Below, in pieces: positions 16,882 through 26,400 of a DNA stretch of 64,000 bases; position 1 is the first letter of the stretch; each line of letters starts with the position of its first letter. A program made the position numbers and the translations under genes. The stretch is from an uncultured Cyclobacteriaceae bacterium. Lineage in GTDB: Bacteria > Bacteroidota > Bacteroidia > Cytophagales > Cyclobacteriaceae. The notes beneath the pieces are model-generated. The model was not told the origin of the DNA. It saw only the letters and a list, made by a program, of their open reading frames with translations, and did no database searches. The stretch covers positions 124,001 to 188,000 of the forward strand of contig CALSPM010000001.1 in NCBI GenBank assembly GCA_943788235.1, in the 5' to 3' direction.

Positions 16882-18037
16882 TGATGAGTCGGTATATCAG
16901 TACCGCCGCGCGTTGGGTAAGTACCTCAAAGGTAGCTAGATCAATGGTTTCATCAGGTGTATGAGCCCCAGCTCCCATAGCACCCAATCCATCGATACAA
17001 GCCACATACTGTGCAACAAAAGAGACGTCTGCTGCGCCACGCTTTGAAGGATCCCATGCTTCTACAGGCCCATGTCCCAAATCTATGCTGACCTTACTGA
17101 ATTTTTTTAAGAGATCTTTATTTTCTTGAGTGGGGGGCATGGCAGGATAGCTATCGAAAAACGTTATTTTAGCTGAGGTTTCAGGTAGATTATTTGCTAC
17201 AATGGCTCGCATTTTTGCCCGAGTTATTTCTTTTTGTTCTTCTGAAATGAATCTTAGGTCTCCGTCAATGATCACTGATTGTGCCACAACATTGGTTTTT
17301 CCAAAGGCATTTCCGGTATTACTTGGCTCATCATAACCAATTTCAGTCCCTCCAACGATGATTCCAGGGTTAAATGTAAGATAAGTTTCACCTTTTAAGG
17401 TTTCATAGAAATCATTTAATATTCTTCCGGATTCAAAAACAGCACCAGCACCGACACCGGTCAAAAATATCCCAGCGGAATGCCTTCTTTTTCCTTTGAT
17501 TTCAACTTTCCAACCTGAAGAACCTCTCCGTGCCAGGGTAACATTATCAAATCCTGTTGAGTTTTCAAATCCCAGAGCAATGTCACTTCGCTGGCCTGCT
17601 TCAATCAGATCTTTACGGCTTAAAGAAATGGGTTTTCCTGTCAATTCTTCATCCCCAGTGAGAGCTACAATAATTTGAGCATCTGTCAATTCCCCTGCTT
17701 CATGAAGCGCTTTCAAGGCAAAAAGTAGGATGACATTGCCACCTTTCATATCGTTGGTTCCAGGACCTTTAACGGCACCATCGGGGAGTCGTTCCATTTT
17801 TTGAAAAGGGCTATTTTCAGGAAATACCGTATCCAAATGACCGATCAATAAAACTCTTTTCCCTTTATTTCCTTTGGTTTCAGCAAATAAATGTCCCGCC
17901 CGATTCAGGTTGGACAAATCAACCCACTTGGTATCCATCCGTATTTCATCAAATTGACCTTTAAAAAGCATTCCAACCTTTTTGACTCCCTCAAGATTCA
18001 TGGTGCCACTATTGATATTTACAGCTTCCTCAAGCAA
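16874..18037 (-). CDS. M20-family metallopeptidase, signal peptide lost by frameshift
   Basis: The open frame (387 residues from a TTG at 18037) holds a complete M20/CPG2-type zinc peptidase: LLIGHLDTVF and GTNDMKGG (metal ligands), TGDEELTG with the catalytic Glu, the dimerisation domain with RRHSAGIF, and the C-terminal GLGAMGAGAHTPDETID with the last His. Upstream the same frame continues without a start codon through KLSKKEKEIISLVHKNNDAA and a hydrophobic stretch SLIICFLLVQFLENPAQ, clearly the original signal peptide. The only ATG (18164-18162) is in another frame, so a one-base shift near 18150 separates the start from the gene. Translation from the internal TTG would give a cytoplasmic, possibly truncated enzyme. 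It lies between the M24 pseudogene and the LOG gene. Confidence 0.8.
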   Translation of the reverse strand: MLEEAVNINSGTMNLEGVKKVGMLFKGQFDEIRMDTKWVDLSNLNRAGHLFAETKGNKGKRVLLIGHLDTVFPENSPFQKMERLPDGAVKGPGTNDMKGGNVILLFALKALHEAGELTDAQIIVALTGDEELTGKPISLSRKDLIEAGQRSDIALGFENSTGFDNVTLARRGSSGWKVEIKGKRRHSAGIFLTGVGAGAVFESGRILNDFYETLKGETYLTFNPGIIVGGTEIGYDEPSNTGNAFGKTNVVAQSVIIDGDLRFISEEQKEITRAKMRAIVANNLPETSAKITFFDSYPAMPPTQENKDLLKKFSKVSIDLGHGPVEAWDPSKRGAADVSFVAQYVACIDGLGAMGAGAHTPDETIDLATFEVLTQRAAVLIYRLINE

Positions 18038-18188
18038 CTCGATGGCCGCATCATTATTTTTATGAACGAGTGAAATTATTTCTTTTTCTTTTTTTGATAG
18101 CTTTTGCGCTGGGTTCTCTAAAAACTGAACGAGTAAAAAGCAAATGATAAGTGATTCGAAGCATGCGTCTTAGATTTTAGATAAGTGA

Positions 18189-19542
18189 TCAGTCGTTGGG
18201 TGTAAGTATTCTTGGGATGGTCATTAGTTCTGTCTGTCTACCGTCAATGTAACGCACTGCATCACCATCAAAATAGGCATCTTCTTCCAGCATAATTCTG
18301 ATTTCTTTATTCCACTTCTTTTATGAAAGAGGCATTGTTGAGTTCTATTGAATAAGCCGTATGGGGATAAAGTGGATAATCTCCTGCAATCGGCACTCCC
18401 TCTTGCTGATCCCACATCCCGATGGTGGGACCGGCGGCATGTCCATGATAGCCTATAGGATGGGTGTAGATCGTAGGTTTTAATCCGATATTTTGAGCTT
18501 CAGTGAGAGATTTTTGCAAAATCTCATTTCCAGTTCTTCCAGTTTTAAAGTTATTTAAGAAAATATCTTGGACTTGATTCCCTTGTGCAAATGCTTTCAC
18601 CAAAAAATCAGGAGGGTTTGTTTCTCCTGATTTAAGAACGTATGCGTGTTGCTGGGTATCTGTATTAAGTCTCAAATAAGTGATTCCAAAATCAACATGA
18701 AGCAGATCACCTGGAAGAATAATTTCATCTTGAGGTCGATCAGAAAAAGATCTGAGGTGCTCAAAAGAGGCCTCATCTTTTCTTTGAATAGAGACCGAGG
18801 GATGAAACCAAGTGGTATAGCCCGCAGATCTTATTTTGTCTCGGTACCACCAGACTACATCATCCGTGGTGGTGACGCCTGGTTGTATCACTTTTTCTGA
18901 AAAACCTTCCGCAATGATTTGATGAGCCATCCTTACGATATTGGGATATACGATCATTTCGCTTTCCGTTCTTGTCTCAAGCCATCCAACGCCTAACGAC
19001 TCAGCACTGGTCAATCTTTTTACGTACTTATCTTCTAAGTTAGAGGTCAGCATATCATAGTGGGTCGCACTTAAGCCATCTGCATGACCAAAAGTGACCG
19101 ATTTATTGATCCCGATTTTTTTGGGATCTTTTTCTTTGATCAAAGCAGCCAATGCTTTCCACTGGTCAGGCTGAGTTTCCTTATCCCAGACTTTGCGAAA
19201 GAGGTCTCCAACAGCATACCTTGCCATAGCCATGGTTTCCAAAGGTTTTTGATCGCCGGGATCATAAATGACTAAAATCGTTGTACGTCTGGCCGATTGC
19301 CATGTGGAGGGGAGCATGGTTCTTAAAATGGGGTCTTCATTGTATTCACGTGCGATGATTAACCACATATCGATGCCCGTTCTTTTCATCAAATCTGGGA
19401 GTACTGTGGCCATGCGTTCTTGAAGCCAACGATCGACAATCACTGCCCGCTCTTTCATATCCAATGTTTTGGGCATATAACTGTTTTGGGCGTATGATGT
19501 AAAAAAAAGGGTTAGAATCAGGCTAAAAATTAATACTCTCAT
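18189..19542 (-). pseudogene. M24-family (Xaa-Pro aminopeptidase-like) exported peptidase, C-terminal frameshift
   Basis: The ATG at 19542 gives a signal peptide (MRVLIFSLILTLFFTSYAQ) and a creatinase-type N-terminal domain, then the M24 pita-bread fold with HVDFGITYLRLNTD, HPIGYHGHAAGPTIGMWDQQ and SIELNNAS. The frame ends early at TAA 18307-18309 after FIKEVE. Dropping one base at about 18313-18315 gives FIKEWNKEIRIMLEEDA and then YFDGDAVRYIDGRQTELMTI, ending at TGA 18189-18191, as expected for the family's C-terminus. A one-base insertion has therefore removed about 40 residues, including the conserved EDA segment that normally contributes to the active-site region. Function is probably lost or reduced. 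The gene begins a run with the M20 and LOG genes. Confidence 0.8.
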
Positions 19543-19964
19543 ATCTGTAGACAAGGTTTAAGATGTGGTTAAAATTGCATTATTAATTTCAATTGAAGAA
19601 ATAAATAACATCAAAATGAAATTTAAGGTAAGATAAGTTAGGAAAATGATTTTCTTGATTTTTGAGAGATCCATTCAAAGACTTAGTAATTTAATCACTG
19701 AGCATGAAATAGGATCTGTTTTTTTGGATTTAGTTTTAGAGATGAAGGTAGTGCAGCCCTCTTCAAAAAAAGTGGACTAAATTCATCACTATTCTTCGGC
19801 ATGATCCATTTCGTGAACACCAGAAATTTTGTCGAAGCAGGATTCTCGAAGATTTTCCCAAACCCCAAAAAAGAAGTATAATTTTTTTATTTAAAGAAGG
19901 AGATTCAAGGATTCTTTTTAGATAGATTTTTTGGCTATTTTTGTAATTTCTTGATTGTATAAAT
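19543..19964. other. Intergenic region with possible gene remnants
   Basis: No intact gene is seen in this 420-base gap. Two short coding-like plus-strand frames occur: an ATG frame at about 19646-19777 (43 codons, begins MIFLIFERSIQRL) and an overlapping frame ending at TAA 19879-19881 that reads DEGSAALFKKSGLNSSLFFG and onwards for about 45 codons without an ATG at its start. I cannot assign either to a family. Together they could be pieces of one degraded gene. The promoter of the cystathionine beta-synthase gene probably lies at the right edge. Confidence 0.3.
19936..19943 (+). promoter_or_regulatory. Putative -7 promoter element of the CBS gene
   Basis: TATTTTTG matches TAnnTTTG and ends 21 bases before the ATG at 19965, leaving a short leader. 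A -33 TTG at 19-base spacing is not evident, so this is a single-element call. Confidence 0.4.
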
Positions 19965-21338
19965 ATGAAATATTACAACAGTATTGTGGACACTATTGGC
20001 AACACGCCACTGGTAAAGTTGAATCACGTATCCAAGGGTGTCCAAGGTACGATCCTTGCGAAAGTTGAATATTTTAATCCGGGCAATTCAATAAAGGATC
20101 GAATTGCTGTTAAAATGATTGATAATGCTGAACAAGAGGGATTATTAAAACCTGGAGGCACCATTATTGAAGGAACTTCGGGCAATACAGGGATGGGCTT
20201 GGCACTCGTGGCACAATCAAAAGGGTATAAGTGTATTTTTACCTTAGCGGATAAGCAATCACAAGAAAAAATTGATATCTTGAGAGCCGTGGGTGCAGAG
20301 GTGATTGTTTGCCCCACCAATGTTGAGCCTTCAGATCCCCGCTCTTACTATTCGGTTGCTAAAAAGTTAAATGAAGAAATTCCCAATTCTTTCTATCCCA
20401 ATCAATATGATAACCCTGGGAACTGGACGGCCCATTACGAAACGACGGGTCCGGAAATATGGTTGGATACCGAGGGTAAGGTTACCGTCTATGCTGCGGG
20501 TATGGGTACTGGAGGAACCATCAGTGGGACCTCAAAATATTTGAAAGAACAAAACCCATCCATAACTACCTTAGGTATTGATTCATATGGATCTGTATTC
20601 AAAAAATTTAAGGAAACAGGAACCTTTGACGAAAGTGAGATTTATCCCTATTTAACTGAAGGTATCGGAGAAGATATCTTACCCGAGAACGTTGATTTTA
20701 GTATGGTGGATCAAATTGTTAAAGTGACCGATAAAGATGCGGCGATCATGACCAGGAGATTGGCTAGAGAAGAAGGATTGTTTGTAGGATGGTCGTGTGG
20801 TTCTGCTGCTTTTGGAGCCATAGAATGGGCCAAAAGTAATCTTAAAGAAAATGATGTTATGGTGATTATTTTACCTGATCACGGTACCCGGTATTTAGGT
20901 AAAATATACAATGATAACTGGATGAAAGATCATGGATTCATTGAGTCAAGAAAATTTGCCTCTGCCAAGGATATTATTAAGAACAGGGATTATCCTGTAA
21001 ATCTTTCAACGATTGACAAAAACATTACTGTCGGTGAAGCCATTGTTCAGATGAATGAGAAGGGAATAGATCAAATACCGGTGACTGAAAATGGGAACTT
21101 TGTGGGAAGCCTGATCGACTCAAAAGTTCTAAAGCAACTAATTGAGAATCCAGATATCAAGAACAAATCCGTTGGGCAGGTGATGGATCCCTCTTTTCAG
21201 TTTGTGTCGATGAATAACACTTTAGATGTGTTATCATCATTAATTTCAAAGGAAAATCGAGCACTTCTCATCAGAGATGAATTGCAAAAAGTCCATATCA
21301 TTACACAAAGTGATTTATTAATGGCTATGAGCCATTAA
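19965..21338 (+). CDS. Cystathionine beta-synthase
   Basis: This 457-residue protein has a PLP-dependent fold type II domain followed by a CBS-domain pair. The cofactor lysine is in NPGNSIKDRIAVKM (about residue 42), the substrate loop is EGTSGNTGMGLALVA, and the glycine-rich phosphate loop is AAGMGTGGTISGTSKYLK. The last 120 residues (VGEAIVQMNEKGIDQIPVTE; VGQVMDPSFQFV) form two CBS motifs that in homologues regulate activity through adenosyl ligands. The enzyme would condense serine and homocysteine into cystathionine. Together with the gamma-synthase/lyase at 15.1-16.3 kb it supplies a transsulfuration route. The large surface-protein gene starts about 30 bases downstream. Confidence 0.92.
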   Translation: MKYYNSIVDTIGNTPLVKLNHVSKGVQGTILAKVEYFNPGNSIKDRIAVKMIDNAEQEGLLKPGGTIIEGTSGNTGMGLALVAQSKGYKCIFTLADKQSQEKIDILRAVGAEVIVCPTNVEPSDPRSYYSVAKKLNEEIPNSFYPNQYDNPGNWTAHYETTGPEIWLDTEGKVTVYAAGMGTGGTISGTSKYLKEQNPSITTLGIDSYGSVFKKFKETGTFDESEIYPYLTEGIGEDILPENVDFSMVDQIVKVTDKDAAIMTRRLAREEGLFVGWSCGSAAFGAIEWAKSNLKENDVMVIILPDHGTRYLGKIYNDNWMKDHGFIESRKFASAKDIIKNRDYPVNLSTIDKNITVGEAIVQMNEKGIDQIPVTENGNFVGSLIDSKVLKQLIENPDIKNKSVGQVMDPSFQFVSMNNTLDVLSSLISKENRALLIRDELQKVHIITQSDLLMAMSH

Positions 21339-21367
21339 GCTGATTGGAAGTACTTGAAGGAATGATA

Positions 21368-24300
21368 ATGTTTAGAAATTTTTTATTAATTTTCTTATTG
21401 ACATCTATACCTTTTTTGTCTGGTGCACAATTGAGAATAAGTGAATTTATGGCCTCTAATCTAAGTGGTATTGAAGATCCTATGATGGGTCAAACCAGTG
21501 ATTGGATTGAGCTTTACAATGGTGGAACAACGACCCTTAATTTGTCTGGTTATTACCTTACAGATAACTTAAGTAAACCAGATAAATGGCCATTGCCAGC
21601 AGGTACGGTGATTGAATCAGGGGGCTATTTATTGTTTTGGGCAGATGGGGAAGCCGTTGTTGATCATACCAATTTTAAACTTTCTGCCAGTGGAGAATTC
21701 ATAGGAGTTTTCAACGTGGAATTTGATGTTGTTGATTCTATTACTTATCCGGAGCAGCGATCAGACATTTCTTATGGCAGAAATAATGATGAGTGGGTGT
21801 TCTTATGAAACCCCAACCCCAGGGGCCCAAAATGAAGCGATCTTTTATTCAGATTATGTAATGAGCGTACCTTTTTTTTCAAAACCAGGAGGTCTCATGG
21901 TGGGTGCCCAATCGGTCAAATTAAGCACAGATTTTGGAGGAGATATTAGATATACCCTTGATGGATCATGGCCTAATGAGCGTTCATTTCTTTATGAAGT
22001 ACCGATTATTTTTGAAGAAAACACCATTATTAGAGCAGCCATTTTTAAGTCTAATCAGCTTCCAGGACCCGTGAAAACACATTCTTATTTTGTAGATCCT
22101 GAATTCTATGAAAATGAGTTACCCGTCATCTCAATAGCAGGAGATCCCGGTGATTTTTGGGATAAAGACAAAGGGATTTATGTACAAGATTTTAAGCCTG
22201 ACTGGGAAATACCCATCAATATTGAGTTTTTTGAAAATTTCGGCGAAGATCGAGCCGTTTTTAATGAATTGGCAGGAACTAAAATTAACGGATTGATGTC
22301 CTGGCAGCTGCCTCAAAGGATGCTTGGTATTTATTTTAAAAATAAATACGGCAACAATAGTTTAGATTATCAACTTTTTGCGGATCGGTCGCGTAATGAG
22401 TTTCAAAATTTTGCTTTGCGTGCGAGTGGGAGCGATTGGGGGAAGGCATTTTTACGTGATCCTTTGAGTGCACGTGTATCTGAAGTGAATATGAAGCTAG
22501 CAAACAGTGGTTATCGTCCTGTAATCCTCACCATTAATGGGGAATATATGGGGATTCATAATATTAGATCTAAAATTAATAGTTCTTTTATCTCAGAACG
22601 ATTGGATCTTTCAGAGGATGAATTTGATATGATCGAGCATGGAGACTATGCTGAAGTGGGCGATTTAATTGCTTATAACTACTTGTTGGAAGTTTTGAGT
22701 CAAGATCTTTCTGATGAATCCAATTTTGATCAAGTCGAAGACCTTGTCAATATTGAAAACTATACTGATTATGTCATTATGCAGATGTTCTTGGTAAATA
22801 TATCTTTTAATCACAATGTCATGGCATGGAAGCCCAAATCAAGTGGGAAATGGGAATGGATTATGGCAGATTTCGATCGTGGTTTTCAAAATCAACATTT
22901 TTTATTAGAATGGTTTATTGAAGAAAATAATCTACTAATAGACCGCATGCTTACCAACGATGGGTTTAAAGCGTATTTTTTTAAAAGGTTTGCGGATCAT
23001 TTATACACTACTTTCAGCGCAGACAGGGTAAGTGAAATTGTGGCTGATTACAAGGGTGTCATTGACAAAGAAATGCCTAGGCATATTGAAAAATGGAAGG
23101 GGACACGTTCTGATTATTACGGAGAGGCTTTGTCTTCCTATGAGACATGGATTAAAGAAGTCGAAGATTTGAACAAATTTGTTGTTCAAAGAAGAGAAAA
23201 CGTTTGGCAAGATTTTGAAAATTATGGGTTTAGTGCTGGTGTCGAATTAGGAATAGGCGTATATCCAGAGGACGCAGGTACGGTCACACTAAACGGTATG
23301 CCTGTAGAAACCAACGAAGCCCTTTCTCGATATCTCGAAAATGTACCTTTTAATTTAGAAGCCACTCCCAAATTGGGTTTTGAATTTGTGGGATGGTCGC
23401 ATACTTCGGGGGGAGTCATTATCGATGCTAAAACTAATATTGAGGCGATTGCTACCGAAAACGTCAATTATTATGCCGTATTTGAGGCTAATGAAGTTTG
23501 CTTGATACCTTCATTAATAGATGGCACCACCGTGCTCAATAAAGAATGTAGTCCATACTACATGAATACGGACGTATGGATAAAAGAAGCGGCTGTTTTG
23601 ATGATTGAGCCGGGCGTGGAGATACGCATTGCAGAGGGTACTAATTTCATCGTTAATGGAGCCATCATTGCCGAGGGAAATTTGGAGGATGGGATTGTCT
23701 TTAAGGGCTTGGTAGATCAAGAGGCCTGGGGGGCTATTACTTTACTTAATACTACTGATACTTCTATTTTTAATTACGTGACGATTAAAGATGCTTCTGT
23801 AGGATCGGTTCCTACCCGAGACAAGGGAGCCTTGTCTTTATTTAAAGCCAATGTAAAGCTGAATCACTTGAACATTACCGATGTTCATAACAATCCTATT
23901 TTTGCGCAATATTCATGGGTCTCAATGGACAATAGTATTTTACAATCCAAAATCACAGGTGATTTAATTAATGTTAAGTACGGTAATGCTTTTATTCAAA
24001 ATACGACTTTTGTAGGGAATCTACAACCTGATACGGATGGTATTGACTACGATGAAATTTATGATGGAGAGATTAAGAATTGTGAGTTTTACGATTTTAT
24101 GGGATTCAATAGTGACGGTATTGATATTGGAGAAGGCTGTAAAAACATTAAAATTGACAGCGTTATCATTTATAATATTACTGATAAAGGTATTTCTGTA
24201 GGTCAAAAGTCTAGCGTTTCCATAAATCAAGCTTTAATATTTAATACAGGAATAGGAGTCGCGGTTAAGGATTCTAGCTGGGCGAGGATTAAAAATAGCA

Positions 24301-25299
24301 CTTTTTACAATAATCGTCAGGGTGTGGCGAGTTATGAGAAAAACCCAGGTATGGGCGGGGGAAATATGGTAGTCAATCAGAGCATTATTTCTAATGCGGC
24401 AAATACGCCTTTTTTGGTAGATGTATTTTCTACTTTAGTCATCAATAATAGTATTTCAGATACCGATGTAATGCCGGGCACTGATAACAGCCTAACCAAT
24501 CCCCAATTCAAAGCTCCTGGAGATCATGATTTTAGTTTGATGCCGAGCTCTCCTGCGCTGCTATATAACCCAACGAATGATCGAATTGGGGCACCGGATT
24601 ATGTGGTTGATGCGCTGAAGAATATTCTAATGGTACAAATCTATAACGATACTACAGGAATAGGTACACCAGAATTTATTGCTTTGTTTAATCCAAACTT
24701 GGAGCCGGTTGACTTGAATGGTTATCAATTTACAGATGGTATAACACATATTATCGAGGGAGCTCCTCTTGCTTGAACCTCAGGATACTATGTGGATTTC
24801 CGCACTTGAATCAGGGTTATATTGGCCGAGTACAACCAATGTCCAAGCTTGGTCGTCAGGTAAGCTGGCAGATGATGGGGAAAAAATTACTTTAGAAAAT
24901 AGCTATGGTATCGTGATAGACCATGTGGATTTAAGGTCTAATAATGGATGGCCTGTCTATGAAAATGAAGAAATACTATCTCTCAAAGAGGTATCAATGG
25001 ACAATCATATTGGGTCGCATTGGTACTATATAGAAAATAAAGCGGAGGTCATAGCTGGAGTTTCTACAATCGGTGTTTCTAATATCTATCCAAATCCTGC
25101 CAGAGATCGGGTAGACATCTTTTTGACATCATCTGAACCCCTTGAAATCGTCATTTATTCATTAGATGGTGCCATAGTAGATATCAAATTCACTCAGAAA
25201 GCTGATAAGGGTGAGGTACGCATTCCGTTAACGGGATATCCAAAAGGACTCTTAATATTTCAAATAGGTAATGAATACCGCCGGATCATTCATCGTTAA
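21368..25299 (+). pseudogene. Giant T9SS-secreted CotH/lamin-tail/beta-helix surface protein, broken by two frameshifts
   Basis: This gene of about 1,300 codons is now in three frames. Part 1 has a signal peptide (MFRNFLLIFLLTSIPFLSGA) and a lamin-tail domain (ISEFMASN, DWIELYNGG). It stops at TGA 21806-21808; removing one T at about 21803 continues as EWVFYETPTPGAQNE. Part 2 carries a chitobiase-type segment (YTLDGSWPNERS), a CotH kinase-like domain (GEYMGIHNIRSKI, WIMADFDRGF), a right-handed beta-helix region rich in N and I turns, and a second lamin-tail start. It ends at TGA 24774-24776, where a tandem CTTGCTTG at 24768-24775 looks like a four-base duplication; collapsing it gives GAPLEPQDTMWIS. 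Part 3 ends in a T9SS type A sorting domain (IYPNPARDRVDIFLTSSEP). It was probably a cell-surface or secreted protein and is now very likely inactive. Its partner genes are not evident. Confidence 0.88.
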
Positions 25300-25335
25300 T
25301 CCATAGTTTTTTTACCTTCTCATTTATCAATTAAA

Positions 25336-25366
25336 CTTGTATCTAATGGAATCATGTTTACATTTG
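25336..25366 (+). promoter_or_regulatory. Promoter upstream of murI (TTG / TACATTTG)
   Basis: A CTTG at 25336-25339 and TACATTTG at 25359-25366 are separated by exactly 19 bases, a good match to the Bacteroidota sigma-A consensus TTTG-N19-TAnnTTTG. Transcription would begin near 25372, about 60 bases before the murI ATG and just before the leader hairpin at 25399-25432. Confidence 0.6.
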
Positions 25367-25398
25367 ATACAAATAAATTTCGAACTCTTTGCTTGCAG

Positions 25399-25432
25399 AA
25401 GAGGCCATTTTATAAGTGGCCTCTTTCTTTTT
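25399..25432 (+). terminator. Terminator-like hairpin in the murI leader
   Basis: AAGAGGCCA (25399-25407), a nine-base loop, and TGGCCTCTT (25417-25425) form a perfect nine-pair stem followed by a T-rich tail (25424-25432). It ends only three bases before the murI ATG at 25436. It lies downstream of a good promoter, so it is placed like an attenuator. It could equally be a leftover terminator of the surface-protein gene ending at 25299. Confidence 0.65.
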
Positions 25433-25435
25433 AAA

Positions 25436-26275
25436 ATGAATGAAGCAGGACCTATTGGTGTTTTTGACTCGGGATATGGTGGTTTGACCGTCCTCAAAGG
25501 ACTTGTCAAAAACCTTCCCAAACACGATTTTCTGTATCTTGGAGATAATGCGCGTGCCCCCTATGGACCGCGGTCTTTTGAGCGTATTTATGAATTCACC
25601 CTCGAAGGAGTAAAACATCTGTTTGATCAAGGTTGTTCTCTTGTTGTTTTAGCCTGTAATACAGCCTCTGCAGAGGCCTTAAGAACCATTCAGCAGAAAG
25701 ACCTTCCCTATTTGGGAGCCCATAAAAGAGTATTGGGCGTTCTGCGGCCAACTACAGAAAGTGTTTTAGATTATACCCAAACGAAAGAGATTGGTATTTT
25801 AGGGACCCATGGAACGATTCGATCCAAGTCTTACCTAATCGAAATTAAAAAATTCTTTCCGCAAATTCAAGTACATCAACAGGCCTGTCCCATGTGGGTA
25901 CCCTTAGTTGAAAATGGAGAGTTATTGGGCACAGGAGCAGCCTATTTTGTGGAAAAAGAAATTCAATCTTTATTACAAAAGGGGCCAAGTATAGATGCTA
26001 TTTTTCTTGCGTGCACCCATTATCCGTTGCTGTATGATTTGATTCGTAGTAGAGTACCAGAACATATAAACATCTATGGTCAAGCTGAGATGGTGGGTCC
26101 AAAATTGGCAACTTATTTATCGAGGCATCCTGAAATGGACATAAAATGTCTCAAAAACAGCAAAGTGAGTTTTAGAACAACGGATGACCCTGAAAATTTT
26201 GAAAGTCATGCGCAATTATTTTATGGTCAAACCCTTCATGCACAACGAGTAATTTTAGGCGTTAAACAAAGCTAA
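25436..26275 (+). CDS. murI: Glutamate racemase
   Basis: MurI converts L- to D-glutamate for peptidoglycan. With the ATG at 25436 the protein is 279 residues, normal length. Motifs seen are GVFDSGYGGLTVLKGL (first catalytic Asp region), GDNARAPYG, VLACNTASAEALR with the first catalytic Cys, GTHGTIRSKSY, and ACTHYPLL with the second catalytic Cys. An upstream in-frame TTG would add 33 residues encoded through the leader hairpin, which is unlikely. The gene is single, followed by the nuoH-N block after a 125-base gap. Confidence 0.94.
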   Translation: MNEAGPIGVFDSGYGGLTVLKGLVKNLPKHDFLYLGDNARAPYGPRSFERIYEFTLEGVKHLFDQGCSLVVLACNTASAEALRTIQQKDLPYLGAHKRVLGVLRPTTESVLDYTQTKEIGILGTHGTIRSKSYLIEIKKFFPQIQVHQQACPMWVPLVENGELLGTGAAYFVEKEIQSLLQKGPSIDAIFLACTHYPLLYDLIRSRVPEHINIYGQAEMVGPKLATYLSRHPEMDIKCLKNSKVSFRTTDDPENFESHAQLFYGQTLHAQRVILGVKQS

Positions 26276-26369
26276 ATGATCCAAAGTAACCATTTTAATT
26301 GAAAATTATGCGCGCCGAACTACTCCTTAATTATAGCCTGAATTTAATCAAATTTGACCGTCATAATGC

Positions 26370-26377
26370 TATCTTTG
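26370..26377 (+). promoter_or_regulatory. Putative -7 promoter element of the nuo operon
   Basis: TATCTTTG matches TAnnTTTG and lies 23 bases before the GTG of nuoH. The nearest upstream TTTG (26353-26356) is only 13 bases away, shorter than the usual 19, so the -33 part is doubtful. Confidence 0.42.
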
Positions 26378-26400
26378 TAGTCAATTAAAAGGTTTCTCAC

